Source of the DNA: Hyphomicrobium sp. MC1
Lineage (GTDB): Bacteria; Pseudomonadota; Alphaproteobacteria; Rhizobiales; Hyphomicrobiaceae
Assembly: GCF_000253295.1 (NCBI RefSeq)
Contig: NC_015717.1
Location: forward strand, 992,001 to 1,056,000
Direction: 5' to 3'
DNA length: 64,000 bases
Every line of letters begins with the position of its first letter. Position 1 is the first letter of the stretch. The notes under the pieces are model-generated. The model was not told the DNA's origin. It made no database searches and saw only the letters and a list, made by a program, of their open reading frames with translations. Below are positions 26,741-37,855 of this stretch, in pieces. The position numbers and the translations under genes are program-made.

Positions 26741-27439
26741 TCATGTAGAGCCGCTGACGGCGTCGTGGATGGCGCGGCAGTGGCGCACCATGTTGTCATG
26801 CGCGACGACGAATTTCTTCAGCGGTGTGTCGATGTCATAGAAATAGATGTTGGCGATAAAGCCATAGATGCCGGCATCTATCGTTGACGGTTTGGGGCCG
26901 TGAACGAAGCCCTCGGCCGGGATGAGGTTGGCCAGAACCTGTAGGTCCGCGAGGCCGCGCGCCATGGCCTGATCCGGCTCGTAGCGGCCGATCCCTTGGT
27001 AGTAATAGCGCTTGGCGTTGAATTCTTTTGCAGCGGCGAGGCCCTCTTCCGTCAGTTGCGGATGTTCGCGCAGCAACGCATCGCGGAATTGCTTCCAATA
27101 GCGCTCGTCCTTCCAGCGCGAATACGACATGACCCAATAGAGATCGTCGAGCAGGCGCGTGACGAGGAGATCGGTGTCGCGCTGGGCGGGCGTCAGCGCG
27201 TCGTCCATCGTTACGCCGTACTTGCGCGTGACGTGCGCGATGATCGCGCCGCTGTCGCCGATCGTTTCGCCATTGTCGACGATGTAGGGAAGCTGACCGC
27301 GCGGCGCGGACGAGGCGTCGAAGATGTGTTCGTGCACGAACGGTACGCCTGCCAGTTTCAGGAAGGTATAGACTTTCAGGCCGTAGCCGTTGTTGTCGGC
27401 GACGCCGAACAGCGTCGGGTAGGAGTAGAGCGTGAGCAT
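26741..27439 (-). CDS. Glutathione S-transferase family protein
   Basis: This 232-residue protein has a thioredoxin-like N-terminal domain (about residues 1-75: LTLYSYPTLFGVADNNGYGL, RGQLPYIVDNGETIGDSGAI with the cis-Pro and the glutathione-contact segment GDSGAI) and an all-helical C-terminal domain ending PSTIDAGIYGFIANIYFYD. It resembles the GST/Tom37-metaxin-like group rather than classical detoxifying GSTs. No catalytic Ser or Cys is obvious in the first helix. Substrate unknown. The next gene upstream on this strand, at 27457, is 17 bases away, so they may be co-transcribed. Confidence 0.85.
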   Translation of the reverse strand: MLTLYSYPTLFGVADNNGYGLKVYTFLKLAGVPFVHEHIFDASSAPRGQLPYIVDNGETIGDSGAIIAHVTRKYGVTMDDALTPAQRDTDLLVTRLLDDLYWVMSYSRWKDERYWKQFRDALLREHPQLTEEGLAAAKEFNAKRYYYQGIGRYEPDQAMARGLADLQVLANLIPAEGFVHGPKPSTIDAGIYGFIANIYFYDIDTPLKKFVVAHDNMVRHCRAIHDAVSGST

Positions 27440-27456
27440 CGCGCGAACCCTTAAGT

Positions 27457-27867
27457 CTAAGACCTATGCGCACGCATTTCCATGGCACGGCCAAACCCAG
27501 CAAGCAGTGTGCCGACGGCAAACAACGCCAGCACGATGTATTGGAGATTATCCTCGACGCCTTCCTTCGCGATCATGAAATCGGAGATATCGGCGTCCGA
27601 TGTCTTGAAGCGGTTCAGGGTCTCGTCGCGCGCGGTCCGTGCCCCTGTGATTTTTTCCGCGGGCGCATTGAGAGCTTGCAGCACCTCGATGCGATTGTCG
27701 TAAATGGCTTTGATCTGGACCTGTGCCGATTGCTGGGTGCTGAACGCGGCAAGGCGCCATTCGATCTCGCGCTTCAATGGATCGAGATAGAACATCTGCA
27801 TTGCCGTCGAGCCGAGCAACAGAATGATCCCGAACAATTCACCGAGCTGATAGACCCTGAACCCCAT
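27457..27867 (-). CDS. Two-helix membrane protein, coiled-coil middle
   Basis: This protein has 136 residues from the ATG at 27867, with GGGGGAAG upstream. One membrane helix is near the start (LFGIILLLGSTAMQMFYL), then about 70 polar, helical residues, then a second helix (YIVLALFAVGTLLAGFGRAM) and a short basic tail. The topology suggests a small hairpin-like inner-membrane protein with a periplasmic or cytoplasmic coiled coil. I do not recognise a family. It is placed between thiC and the GST gene. Confidence 0.7.
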   Translation of the reverse strand: MGFRVYQLGELFGIILLLGSTAMQMFYLDPLKREIEWRLAAFSTQQSAQVQIKAIYDNRIEVLQALNAPAEKITGARTARDETLNRFKTSDADISDFMIAKEGVEDNLQYIVLALFAVGTLLAGFGRAMEMRAHRS

Positions 27868-27953
27868 AGCTTCCCCCGCGGTTGGCGTTGGGCGGGCGGC
27901 GCTGGTGTCACCGCTTCCGCCAACCGCGATCCTAGCAAATGGGCGTGTGCTGC

Positions 27954-30003
<2,050 letters not shown>

Positions 30004-30122
30004 ACGCTCCCATTCTTGCGCGGATGGGGTGCGCTTGGCAAGCTTGGGCTTATCTCTTCACGAAACAGTCAATTTTTGTACCGGGCGAGCAGCTGCCTTC
30101 GCCGGCATGACTGTGGTTTGGC

Positions 30123-31793
30123 TTAAGCTGCCGCGACCAGTTTGGCGAACTCGACCCAGGTTTTGATTTTTTCGATGTCGGGTGGGCGGCCTTCGCGCAG
30201 GACGCGTTTGCCTGCCGATGTGGTTGCGAATTTCAACACGCTGGCCGAGAGCGCGAGCGGATCGGCTTCGGCCACGGCTTCGGCCGTCTTGTAGCCCGCG
30301 CCGACGAGTAGTTGCGCGTGTGTGCCGCGCAGACCCGGCACGGCCATGACGAGTTTCGCCTGATCCTGCCATTCGAGCAGCGTTTCGGAATCGAAATGCG
30401 GGTCGTCGAGTTTTTCTGCGAGCTGCTCCGGATCCTGCTTCAGGAAATCTGCGACCGTGTGAATATCGATCGCCGCGAAGCGATCGGCGATTTTCGGTCC
30501 GATGGAGGGTGCCGCTTCGAGGTCGTCGCCTTCGCGCAGATACACGCGCGTTTCCGACGGACGATCAGGGGACGGCCGCGAGATTGAAATCGGCGCGACT
30601 GTCGCGGCAGGTGCCGAAGCGGGCGTGTGTGCCGCTGCGGGCGTCGCTGCTGGCGGTACTGTCGCCGCACGTTGTTGCGAGGGCGTCCAGAGCGGCTCCA
30701 TGCGCGCGACGATGCTCGGCGCGGCGCGGGGCATAGGCGGCGGTGTTTTCGACAGCGGGATCGTCGGCGGCGTTTCGGAAATGTCCATTTTGGTAGCAGC
30801 CGACTTTGCGACCGCGAGTTCGAGCGGCGTGTCGTCAGGACCATTGATGCGGGCGGCGCGTGCTGTTTTGCGTTCGGCGAGCTTTGGCGCCAGAACTTCA
30901 GCATTGTGAAGGTCGCGGATCGTGCGATCGTCTTCGGACAGAGATTTGTCGACGCGGCCGGTGGTTTTCAATTCGTCGTAGATGGCAGCGACGAGCTTGC
31001 GGTCTTCCTCGTTCGAGAGCCGCTTTTCGATGAACTTCCGTGGGATCTGCGTCATGGCGAGGAAAGTTTCCGCCGTCAGCGTTACTTCCGGCGCGGACAT
31101 GCCGGATTCGGCGACGGCTCTGTCGAGAACTTTGCCGAAGCTCGTCGAGGCATAGATCAGCAGTTCGGCGACGATGGTTTTGGCAATGTCGTCAAGGCCT
31201 TCCTCGGGACGAGAAGCGCCTTTGTGAATATCGTAATGGGCGATGAGCTTCTCGTAATAGCGGTGCGAGAATTCGGCGCCGTCGCAGACGAATTTTGCCA
31301 GCCATTTCTGGCCAGAGGGAACCGCGATGCTCAAGCGTCCGAAGCGCTTTTCGCCAAGCGCGCGGAGCGTATTGTAGGAGCGGTTGATGCTCCACTCGGT
31401 GGCGCGGTGGATGGCGTTCTCGGCTTCCGTCTGGCCGGTGTGGAACGGCATCACCGGATCGGTGAAGTAGTGGCTCAGTACGCCCGCGGCGTAGACGGCT
31501 TCCGGCCAATTACCGGCTTTGAGTTCGAAGACGGTGCGGTTGTACCACTCCTGCGTCTTCTCCGGCGCGCCGCCCCAGTAGTTCTCGGATACGTGCAGGA
31601 CGTGGTTCTTGAAATCCTTGAAGGTGACGTCAGGGGCTTTCGAGCCTTCGAGATAGCGCTCGACGTGTTTCAGGAACAGGCGGGTCCAATCGGCGCTGTC
31701 CGGGCGCGTCATCGCTTCCAGCGCATCGAGCGCCAGCTTGTGATGCGTGCCGTTGGCATGCGTAGCATACACAATTCGAAAGAGCGGCGACAT
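30123..31793 (-). CDS. Zinc phospholipase C-like domain fused to DUF4332
   Basis: This 556-residue protein starts at the ATG at 31793 (MSPLFRIVYATHANG). Residues 1-300 match zinc-dependent phospholipase C/S1-P1 nuclease folds. HYFTDPVMPFH supplies H108, D112 and H118, then H129 and E133 in the spacing HxxxE, with THANGTHHK near the start. These are the trinuclear zinc ligands. A Pro/Ala/Thr linker (about 355-430) joins a C-terminal DUF4332 with helix-hairpin-helix turns (APSIGPKIADRF, VPGLRGTHAQLL). No signal peptide is seen, unusual for a secreted-type enzyme. It ends the large minus-strand gene series. Confidence 0.7.
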   Translation of the reverse strand: MSPLFRIVYATHANGTHHKLALDALEAMTRPDSADWTRLFLKHVERYLEGSKAPDVTFKDFKNHVLHVSENYWGGAPEKTQEWYNRTVFELKAGNWPEAVYAAGVLSHYFTDPVMPFHTGQTEAENAIHRATEWSINRSYNTLRALGEKRFGRLSIAVPSGQKWLAKFVCDGAEFSHRYYEKLIAHYDIHKGASRPEEGLDDIAKTIVAELLIYASTSFGKVLDRAVAESGMSAPEVTLTAETFLAMTQIPRKFIEKRLSNEEDRKLVAAIYDELKTTGRVDKSLSEDDRTIRDLHNAEVLAPKLAERKTARAARINGPDDTPLELAVAKSAATKMDISETPPTIPLSKTPPPMPRAAPSIVARMEPLWTPSQQRAATVPPAATPAAAHTPASAPAATVAPISISRPSPDRPSETRVYLREGDDLEAAPSIGPKIADRFAAIDIHTVADFLKQDPEQLAEKLDDPHFDSETLLEWQDQAKLVMAVPGLRGTHAQLLVGAGYKTAEAVAEADPLALSASVLKFATTSAGKRVLREGRPPDIEKIKTWVEFAKLVAAA

Positions 31794-31896
31794 GTGAGGC
31801 CCCAGTGCTCGCGGTGAAGTCTCGCGACGAAAGTGCAAGATGCTTACGCGAGTCGGGGCTGTCGCTCGATCCGTGCGGCAGGGACGCCGCAGGTCA

Positions 31897-32685
31897 TCAA
31901 CGGTTTTCGCGCTTGGAGCGTGCCTGTTTTTCAGCCGCAAGGTCGATGATGTCGGCTCCCACATTGCGGTCGCGGGCGATACGGCGGGCAAGATCGGCGC
32001 GGCGGGCGATCTGTACGACGTTCATTCCGTGCGGGGGCGCGCGTTCGGACAGGACGCGGGCGATCATGTCCGGCGTCAGGCCACAGGCGGCGCCAAGGGC
32101 CATGGCTTCCTCGCGGGCGACGGCATGGGCGGCCTCGATGTAGCCCATAAGGGCCGCGGCGGCGTGGGCACTTCCGAGCGGGCCTGTACGCTCGACGGTG
32201 CCGAACAGCGAGACGATGCTGGCTGCCATCTCGGTCGCGGTTTCGGCGCCGCCGAGGAGAACTTTGGCGCGGCCTTCGGCAGCAGCGGCGCCGCCGCCGA
32301 TCAGCGCCGCGTCCGTCAGCGAAACGCCACGCGGCTCGAGAAGTTCGAGCAGCGCATCGAGTTCCCGCGGCGTGCGGGCACCGAGATCGACGATGACAGC
32401 GCCCGACAGCGGAGCAAAATCGAGATCGGACGCGTCGCGGCTGGTCAGGAGGCCGCGGAACGCTTCGGTGTCCTCGATGGCGATGAGGATGACCGGACAG
32501 TTCGCCATGCTGTTCGAGGTTGGTGAGACCGGCTCCAGATGCTCGCCGTAGATGGCGGGTGAGGCCCCAGGCAACGCTGCGTAGAGCGTTGGAATGCGGC
32601 ATGCAGCGAGGCGTTCGGCAATTGCCGTTGCGAATTCGTCGTTGCCTATGACGCCGATTGGCCGGGTATTCGAAGCGCTGCCCAT
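31897..32685 (-). CDS. 6-phosphogluconate/3-hydroxyisobutyrate dehydrogenase-like
   Basis: This 262-residue protein starts at the ATG at 32685, 19 bases after the preceding gene's stop, consistent with one operon. Its order fits beta-hydroxyacid dehydrogenases: an N-terminal Rossmann strand (RPIGVIGNDEFATAIAERL), a central helix set (VERTGPLGSAHAAAALMGYI, corresponding to the G-x-G-x-x-x-K region) and a helical C-terminal domain. The usual GxGxMG nucleotide loop reads GNDEFA, losing the second Gly, and the catalytic Lys position seems replaced (HAAAALM). It may therefore not be a working dehydrogenase. Confidence 0.6.
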   Translation of the reverse strand: MGSASNTRPIGVIGNDEFATAIAERLAACRIPTLYAALPGASPAIYGEHLEPVSPTSNSMANCPVILIAIEDTEAFRGLLTSRDASDLDFAPLSGAVIVDLGARTPRELDALLELLEPRGVSLTDAALIGGGAAAAEGRAKVLLGGAETATEMAASIVSLFGTVERTGPLGSAHAAAALMGYIEAAHAVAREEAMALGAACGLTPDMIARVLSERAPPHGMNVVQIARRADLARRIARDRNVGADIIDLAAEKQARSKRENR

Positions 32686-32704
32686 GGGGTTATGTGCCCT
32701 CTCA

Positions 32705-34846
32705 TTATCGTCCCTCACGCCACCACGCCAAGGCGATGAGAGCGAGTAGCAGCGAAAGCGCCGCAAATCCCGTAAACATCGGCGTCAGCTTGACGCCGCG
32801 GGTCAGAAACGCTTGCCGGTCTTTCAGACCGAGCCAGTCTGAGCCCGCCATCACCTTGGCCGCTGACATCATAGAGATACGCGGCACGTCGATATCGGTT
32901 GCAGTCGCGAGGAGACCTGACGGCTTCGTCCAGAAGATGCCGCCGCCCGTCGCGTCGGCGATGGGCTTCATTTTCTGGTCTGTCGCAGTGACTTCGCTCA
33001 TTTCGCGAGGGTCTTCGACGCCAGCATTGGCAACGGCAGTCAGCTGGCCGTTGGGGCCATCGGTTTCGACTTTGTAGAGGCCCGGCATTTTGACATCGAT
33101 GGTCGAGCGCCACACGCCAGGCTCGACGGGCACAGGCTGAAGCGTGACTGTAGACGTGTCGCCGCCGGGACCCAGCACCTTCACAGGTGGAATTTTGTCT
33201 TCCATCGAGCGGCGCTCGATCGTGAGCTTCAGACCTTTGGCGGACGCGATGACGCGTTCTTCCTCAAGGTCCGGCTCTTTCATCAGCCAATGCGACAGGC
33301 GGCGAAGCAGGTCGGTGTGCGGGCCGCCGCCGTCGTAGCCGCGCGCCCAGAGCCAGGAGTGGTCGGACGTCAACAGCGCAACGCGGCCTTTGCCCTTGCG
33401 GTCGAGGATCAGAAGTGGCTTGTCCTCGGCGCCGCTCATCAGCACGCGACCGCGCAGCGGCGTCACCTCGGCCTGACGGAACCACTTGCCCCATGACGGC
33501 TGCGGAGAATTGTCGGCGACCTGCGCGCCATTCCAGCCGGGGAGATCGCGTGTGACAGGATGCTTCTGTCCTTCCGCCGTCACCTTGGCTTTGAACGGCA
33601 TTTCGAGGACGCGGCCGGTCGGCGCGGCGGGAAGCACCGGGGCGAGCGGCGTATTATAGATACTGTACGGGCTGGCATAATCGTCACCCGCGGCAACCAG
33701 CAGCGCGCCGCCGTGCTCGTTCACGTAGCGGGCGATGTTGTCGTAGTAGAGAAGCTGCAGAATTCCGCGGTGCTCGTACCGATCGAAGATGATCAGGTCG
33801 AACTCATTGATCTTTTCCGAGAACAGCTCGCGCGTCGGGAATGCGATGAGCGAGAGCTGATTGATCGGCGTGCCGTCCTGCTTCTCGGGCGGGCGCAAAA
33901 TCGTGAAGTGGACGAGATCGACGGCGGCGTCGGATTTCAGCAAGTTGCGCCATGTGCGTTCGCCTGGGTGCGGCTCGCCCGAGACGAGCAGCACGCGTAG
34001 GTTTTCGCGCACGCCTTCTGCTGCAACGACGGCGCGGTTGTTTGCAGTCGTCAACTCGCCGTCGACAGGCTGCAACTCGATTTCGACGATGTTCGTCCCG
34101 GTGTGCGGGATCGGCATGTCGATTTTGACGTTACGATTGACTTCAGTGCGGATCGTTTCGTCGGGTTGGCCTTCGCGGCGAACTTTCAGCGTCGCAGCGC
34201 CAGAGTTCGCGGATGGGGCGGTACCGGTCTGGCGGACGGCAACTTCGATTTCGCGCGACTGGCCAACGAGACCGTAACGCGGAGCTTCGATCACCTCGAT
34301 GCGGCGGTCGAATTCATCGCGCTTGCCGGTCAGCAGCGTGTGAACGGGGGCGTCAAAGCCGAGCGATGCGGCGGACTTCGGCACGTCGTGAACTTCGCCG
34401 TCGGTTACGAAGATGACGCCCGCGATGCGGTCCGGCGCAGTGTCGTTCAGCGCTGCATTCAGGTCCGTGAAGAGGTTCGTTCCCGGCGGCGCTGAATCGG
34501 ACGGCACACCGCCCGTCACCCATTTGATGTCGAGGTTCGGGATCTTGGCGAACTTGGCTTCAAGATTGGCGCGGATCTCGTCCATCTGCTTGGTGCGGTC
34601 GGCGAGCTTTTGGCTCGGGCTTTCGTCGAGGACGACGATCGCGACGTTGGCTAGGCTTTCGCGCTGCTCTTCCTTCAGGATCGGATTGAACAGCGCCGCG
34701 ATCAACGCTGCCAGCGCACCGGCGCGCAGAAAAGCGCCACGCGAACGGCGGAACAGAAGAATGAGGATCAGCGCGGCCGCCAATACCGACAGGCCGATCA
34801 GGATCGGCATCGGAATCAGGGGCGCGAAGGTAATCGACCAGTTCAA
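32705..34846 (-). CDS. Large membrane protein with VWA/glutaminase-like fold
   Basis: This 713-residue protein is anchored by two N-terminal helices (about residues 12-55) and a C-terminal helix before WWREGR. The N-terminal soluble part (VAIVVLDESPSQKL, GVIFVTDGEVHDVP) has the MIDAS-like strands of a von Willebrand A fold. Residues about 300-520 resemble class I glutamine amidotransferase-like domains of DUF4159-linked proteins (VRYLLVSGEPHPGERTWRNL-like: LRVLLVSGEPHPGERTW). It follows the DUF4159 gene by 12 bases and belongs to the MoxR-DUF58 operon. It probably works at the periplasmic face; its biochemical role is unknown. Confidence 0.7.
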   Translation of the reverse strand: MNWSITFAPLIPMPILIGLSVLAAALILILLFRRSRGAFLRAGALAALIAALFNPILKEEQRESLANVAIVVLDESPSQKLADRTKQMDEIRANLEAKFAKIPNLDIKWVTGGVPSDSAPPGTNLFTDLNAALNDTAPDRIAGVIFVTDGEVHDVPKSAASLGFDAPVHTLLTGKRDEFDRRIEVIEAPRYGLVGQSREIEVAVRQTGTAPSANSGAATLKVRREGQPDETIRTEVNRNVKIDMPIPHTGTNIVEIELQPVDGELTTANNRAVVAAEGVRENLRVLLVSGEPHPGERTWRNLLKSDAAVDLVHFTILRPPEKQDGTPINQLSLIAFPTRELFSEKINEFDLIIFDRYEHRGILQLLYYDNIARYVNEHGGALLVAAGDDYASPYSIYNTPLAPVLPAAPTGRVLEMPFKAKVTAEGQKHPVTRDLPGWNGAQVADNSPQPSWGKWFRQAEVTPLRGRVLMSGAEDKPLLILDRKGKGRVALLTSDHSWLWARGYDGGGPHTDLLRRLSHWLMKEPDLEEERVIASAKGLKLTIERRSMEDKIPPVKVLGPGGDTSTVTLQPVPVEPGVWRSTIDVKMPGLYKVETDGPNGQLTAVANAGVEDPREMSEVTATDQKMKPIADATGGGIFWTKPSGLLATATDIDVPRISMMSAAKVMAGSDWLGLKDRQAFLTRGVKLTPMFTGFAALSLLLALIALAWWREGR

Positions 34847-34858
34847 AACCTAATGCCT

Positions 34859-37855
34859 CTACTGACCGAGCCGCTCAAGCAGCGCGGGAACGTGGACCTG
34901 ATCGGCTTTGTAGTTGCCGGTCAACGCGTGCATGACGATGTTGATGCCGCCGCGGAACGCCATCTCGCGCTGCATCTCGCCGCCGGGCACGACCGGATAA
35001 AGCGGGCGTCCGCGGTCATCGAGCGCCCAGGCAGCAGCGAGATCATTCGACGTGATCATGATCGAGGTCACGCCGTCCGAAACGCGAGCCTTGTGGGATT
35101 CGTTTTCGTCTTTCGGTGTCGCTTCGACCCAAAGCTGGCCGCCGTCCCAGCGGCCGGGGAAGGAGCGCAGCAGATAGAACGATTTCGTCACGACGTGATT
35201 TTCGGGAACCGGTTCGAGCGGCGGCACGTCGAGCTTGCTCAACAGCCGCTGGATGGCGGTGCCGCCCTGGCCTGCCATCGGCAGCATGTCAGCGCCGCCG
35301 TCGCCATAGTCGCGCGTGTCGAAGATGATGAGACCACCTTCTTTCATATACGCGTCGATCTTGGCGATGATTGCGTCGGGCAACGCCTTTGCCGTCTTCA
35401 GCACCGGCCAATAGAGCACAGGATAGAACGCGATCTCGTCTTTCGTGATGTCGACGGCTGCGGGTTCGCCGGGCTCGACAGCCGTGCGGGTTTGCAGCAC
35501 GCGGCCGAGGCCTTTCAAGCCCGCGCGGCTTGTGTCGTCGGTTTCTCGATCGCCGCTCAACACGTAGGCGAGCGTGACCTTACTCGTCGCGTCGATGGCG
35601 GCATTATCGGCGGGCGATGCGGGCGGGCGCACAATCACCGGGCCTTGCTGCTGCGACGGGCTTACCGGACTGAAGCCGTCGAACTGAGGAATGGCGTCGC
35701 GAAACTCGGACGGAAACTCCTGCGCCTTCGCATCGGTGCCGAGGGCGATGATGCCCGCGCCTAAAGCAAGAAGACCGAGCACGATCGTGGAAGCCGTTGC
35801 GGCGCGGCGCCGCGATCCGGGGCGGCGGGAAAAGAGACCGGCGATGCCGCCTGCCTGGAGGATCATGACGGCGATGATGTCGAGGAACAGCAGGCCGAGC
35901 GCCAGTGCTAACAGCGCAGGCTTCAGCGAGGTGCTGGCAGCGTTGTCATACGTCAACCTCTCGATGCTCGCGGGCAGTTCCGGGAACGGCGCAAGCGTGC
36001 TCTTCACGGTCAACACGTTGACGGCGCGGGGCGCCGCGGCCTGGCCGTAGTAGCCCGGCGGATGCTCGAAGTTCGGCCGGATTGCACCGATCTCGGCAGC
36101 CTTCAGAGGTTCGGCGGTCGGCGGTGGCGAGACGAGCGTTCCGACGCCGCTCAGCGTCTTCAGAGGTGCAAGCACGCTCGCTGACACGGTATTGGCTTTC
36201 GTTGCGGTATCGGCTGCGGCCGTATCCGACTGCGGTTCCGCCGATGCTGCAGCGCCGACCGTTCCCATGGTCGAGAGGCGGCGAAGCATTTCGACGAATA
36301 GCCCGGACATCGGCAGGTTCGACCAGTCGGAATTGGCGGTGACGTGGAACAGGACGAGTCGGCCGTTGCCGCGTTTTGCGGAGGTGACAAGGGGCGTACC
36401 ATCTTGCAGACGCGCCCAGATCTCGACGTCAGGAGTCAGCTCGGCCGGGTCGGCCAGTACCTGGCGCGTAACGGTGACATCCTTCGGCACGGTCAAACCG
36501 GCGAACGGACTGGTCTCGTCGAACGGTGCAAGCGCCTGAGGTGACGACCACGAGAGCGCGCCACCGAGCGAGCGGCCACCGCTGCGCAGTACGACGGGCA
36601 GCAGATCGTCGCCGGCCTTTTCGAGGCGCGGTCCCGCGAAGCGCACCAGCAGGCCGCCATGTTTGACGAACTCGTCGACCTTTTCTTCGGCTTCGCCGCT
36701 GATGGTGCCGATGTCGGCGAGAACCAGAACGGAGATGTTCTGCTTCAGCACGGCGTCGAGGCCTTCCACGAGGTTGGCGTTTTTGGCGGCGACGACGTCG
36801 GCGTAAGGCTTCAGCGCCTTCTCGATGTAGTAGAGCGGCGCGAGCAGCGGCTGAGCTTCCTCGCGGCTTTCGCCTGAGAGAAGACCCACGCGGTGCCATT
36901 GTGTCATGGCGTCGATCAGGCTAACGGCGCCTGCCGAGCGTTCGCCTGCGATTTCGATGCGAGCGACTTGGTTGCGCAGTTCGAGCGGCATTTCGAATTT
37001 AGCTTTCGCGGATGTTGCGCCCGGGCCGAGCTTGAAGGGCGCTTCACCGAGACGTTCGCCACGGGCTGAAAAGGCATTGACCACACCTTCGCGCGCCGGG
37101 CCACCGGTCGAGAGCACCGTTGCTTCGAGCTTGCCGCGCTCGGCGAGATCGGCGACGAGGCCCAAGGCTTCGCGGCCTTTGGTTTCGTCAATTACCGAGA
37201 GCGTGCCGCCACCCGCTAGATTTTGCAGTTTCGTTGCGACGTCGCTGACTTTGCCTCTGTGATCGATGCCGTCTTCGATCCAGACGATCGAGGAATTTTT
37301 AACGGCGGCGTCCGACAACGCAGTTTGCAGGGCGGCGACGGCGGCTTCGCGATCAGGCTCGAACGGTTGCGGTTCGATTGCCGCTGCCGTGCTGCGCGCT
37401 TCGCCGGGCGGCTCGATCTTGATGGCGGGCAGCTTTGTGGCGGCGGCGGTCGGCACCAGCATGACGGGACGGCCGCTGCTTTCCGCTTCGCTGATGAGGC
37501 GTTGCATGATGTTGGCGCGCTCAGGCCAGCGCGATGCTGCCGCCCAGCCGTTATCGACGAAAATGACAACAGGGCCGGTGCCGGTCAGGCCCTTGTCCTT
37601 CGAGGGATTGAGCATCGGGTCGGCGAGCGCGAGAATGACGAGCGTCGCCGCGATGAGGCGCAGGAGCGTCAGCCACCACGGCGTCTTCTCGGCCATCTTT
37701 TCTTCGTTCTCGATGCCGACGAGAATGCGGGTCGGCGGAAATTCGATCTGCGTCGGGCGCGGCGGCACGGCGCGCAGCAGCCAATAGATCAGCGGCAGCG
37801 TGACGAGCGCCGCAAGCAGCCAGGGATTGAGGAAGGCGAGCGGGCCGAAGCTCAT
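34859..37855 (-). CDS. DUF4159/BatA-domain membrane protein
   Basis: This 998-residue protein begins with the BatA N-terminal helices (FLNPWLLAALVTLPLIYWLL) and the segment EKTPWWLTLLRLIAATLVIL. A VWA-like region follows (VVIFVDNGWAAASRW, about 95-250), then a central amidotransferase-like region, and membrane helices near 660-720. From about 760 to the end is the DUF4159 domain (VTLAYVLSGDRETDD, FYPVLYWPVLKTAK, GGLIIFDTRDYGDGG). Its start overlaps the DUF58 stop (ATGA at 37852-37855). The operon type is widely conserved in alphaproteobacteria, but its function is not settled. Confidence 0.8.
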   Translation of the reverse strand: MSFGPLAFLNPWLLAALVTLPLIYWLLRAVPPRPTQIEFPPTRILVGIENEEKMAEKTPWWLTLLRLIAATLVILALADPMLNPSKDKGLTGTGPVVIFVDNGWAAASRWPERANIMQRLISEAESSGRPVMLVPTAAATKLPAIKIEPPGEARSTAAAIEPQPFEPDREAAVAALQTALSDAAVKNSSIVWIEDGIDHRGKVSDVATKLQNLAGGGTLSVIDETKGREALGLVADLAERGKLEATVLSTGGPAREGVVNAFSARGERLGEAPFKLGPGATSAKAKFEMPLELRNQVARIEIAGERSAGAVSLIDAMTQWHRVGLLSGESREEAQPLLAPLYYIEKALKPYADVVAAKNANLVEGLDAVLKQNISVLVLADIGTISGEAEEKVDEFVKHGGLLVRFAGPRLEKAGDDLLPVVLRSGGRSLGGALSWSSPQALAPFDETSPFAGLTVPKDVTVTRQVLADPAELTPDVEIWARLQDGTPLVTSAKRGNGRLVLFHVTANSDWSNLPMSGLFVEMLRRLSTMGTVGAAASAEPQSDTAAADTATKANTVSASVLAPLKTLSGVGTLVSPPPTAEPLKAAEIGAIRPNFEHPPGYYGQAAAPRAVNVLTVKSTLAPFPELPASIERLTYDNAASTSLKPALLALALGLLFLDIIAVMILQAGGIAGLFSRRPGSRRRAATASTIVLGLLALGAGIIALGTDAKAQEFPSEFRDAIPQFDGFSPVSPSQQQGPVIVRPPASPADNAAIDATSKVTLAYVLSGDRETDDTSRAGLKGLGRVLQTRTAVEPGEPAAVDITKDEIAFYPVLYWPVLKTAKALPDAIIAKIDAYMKEGGLIIFDTRDYGDGGADMLPMAGQGGTAIQRLLSKLDVPPLEPVPENHVVTKSFYLLRSFPGRWDGGQLWVEATPKDENESHKARVSDGVTSIMITSNDLAAAWALDDRGRPLYPVVPGGEMQREMAFRGGINIVMHALTGNYKADQVHVPALLERLGQ

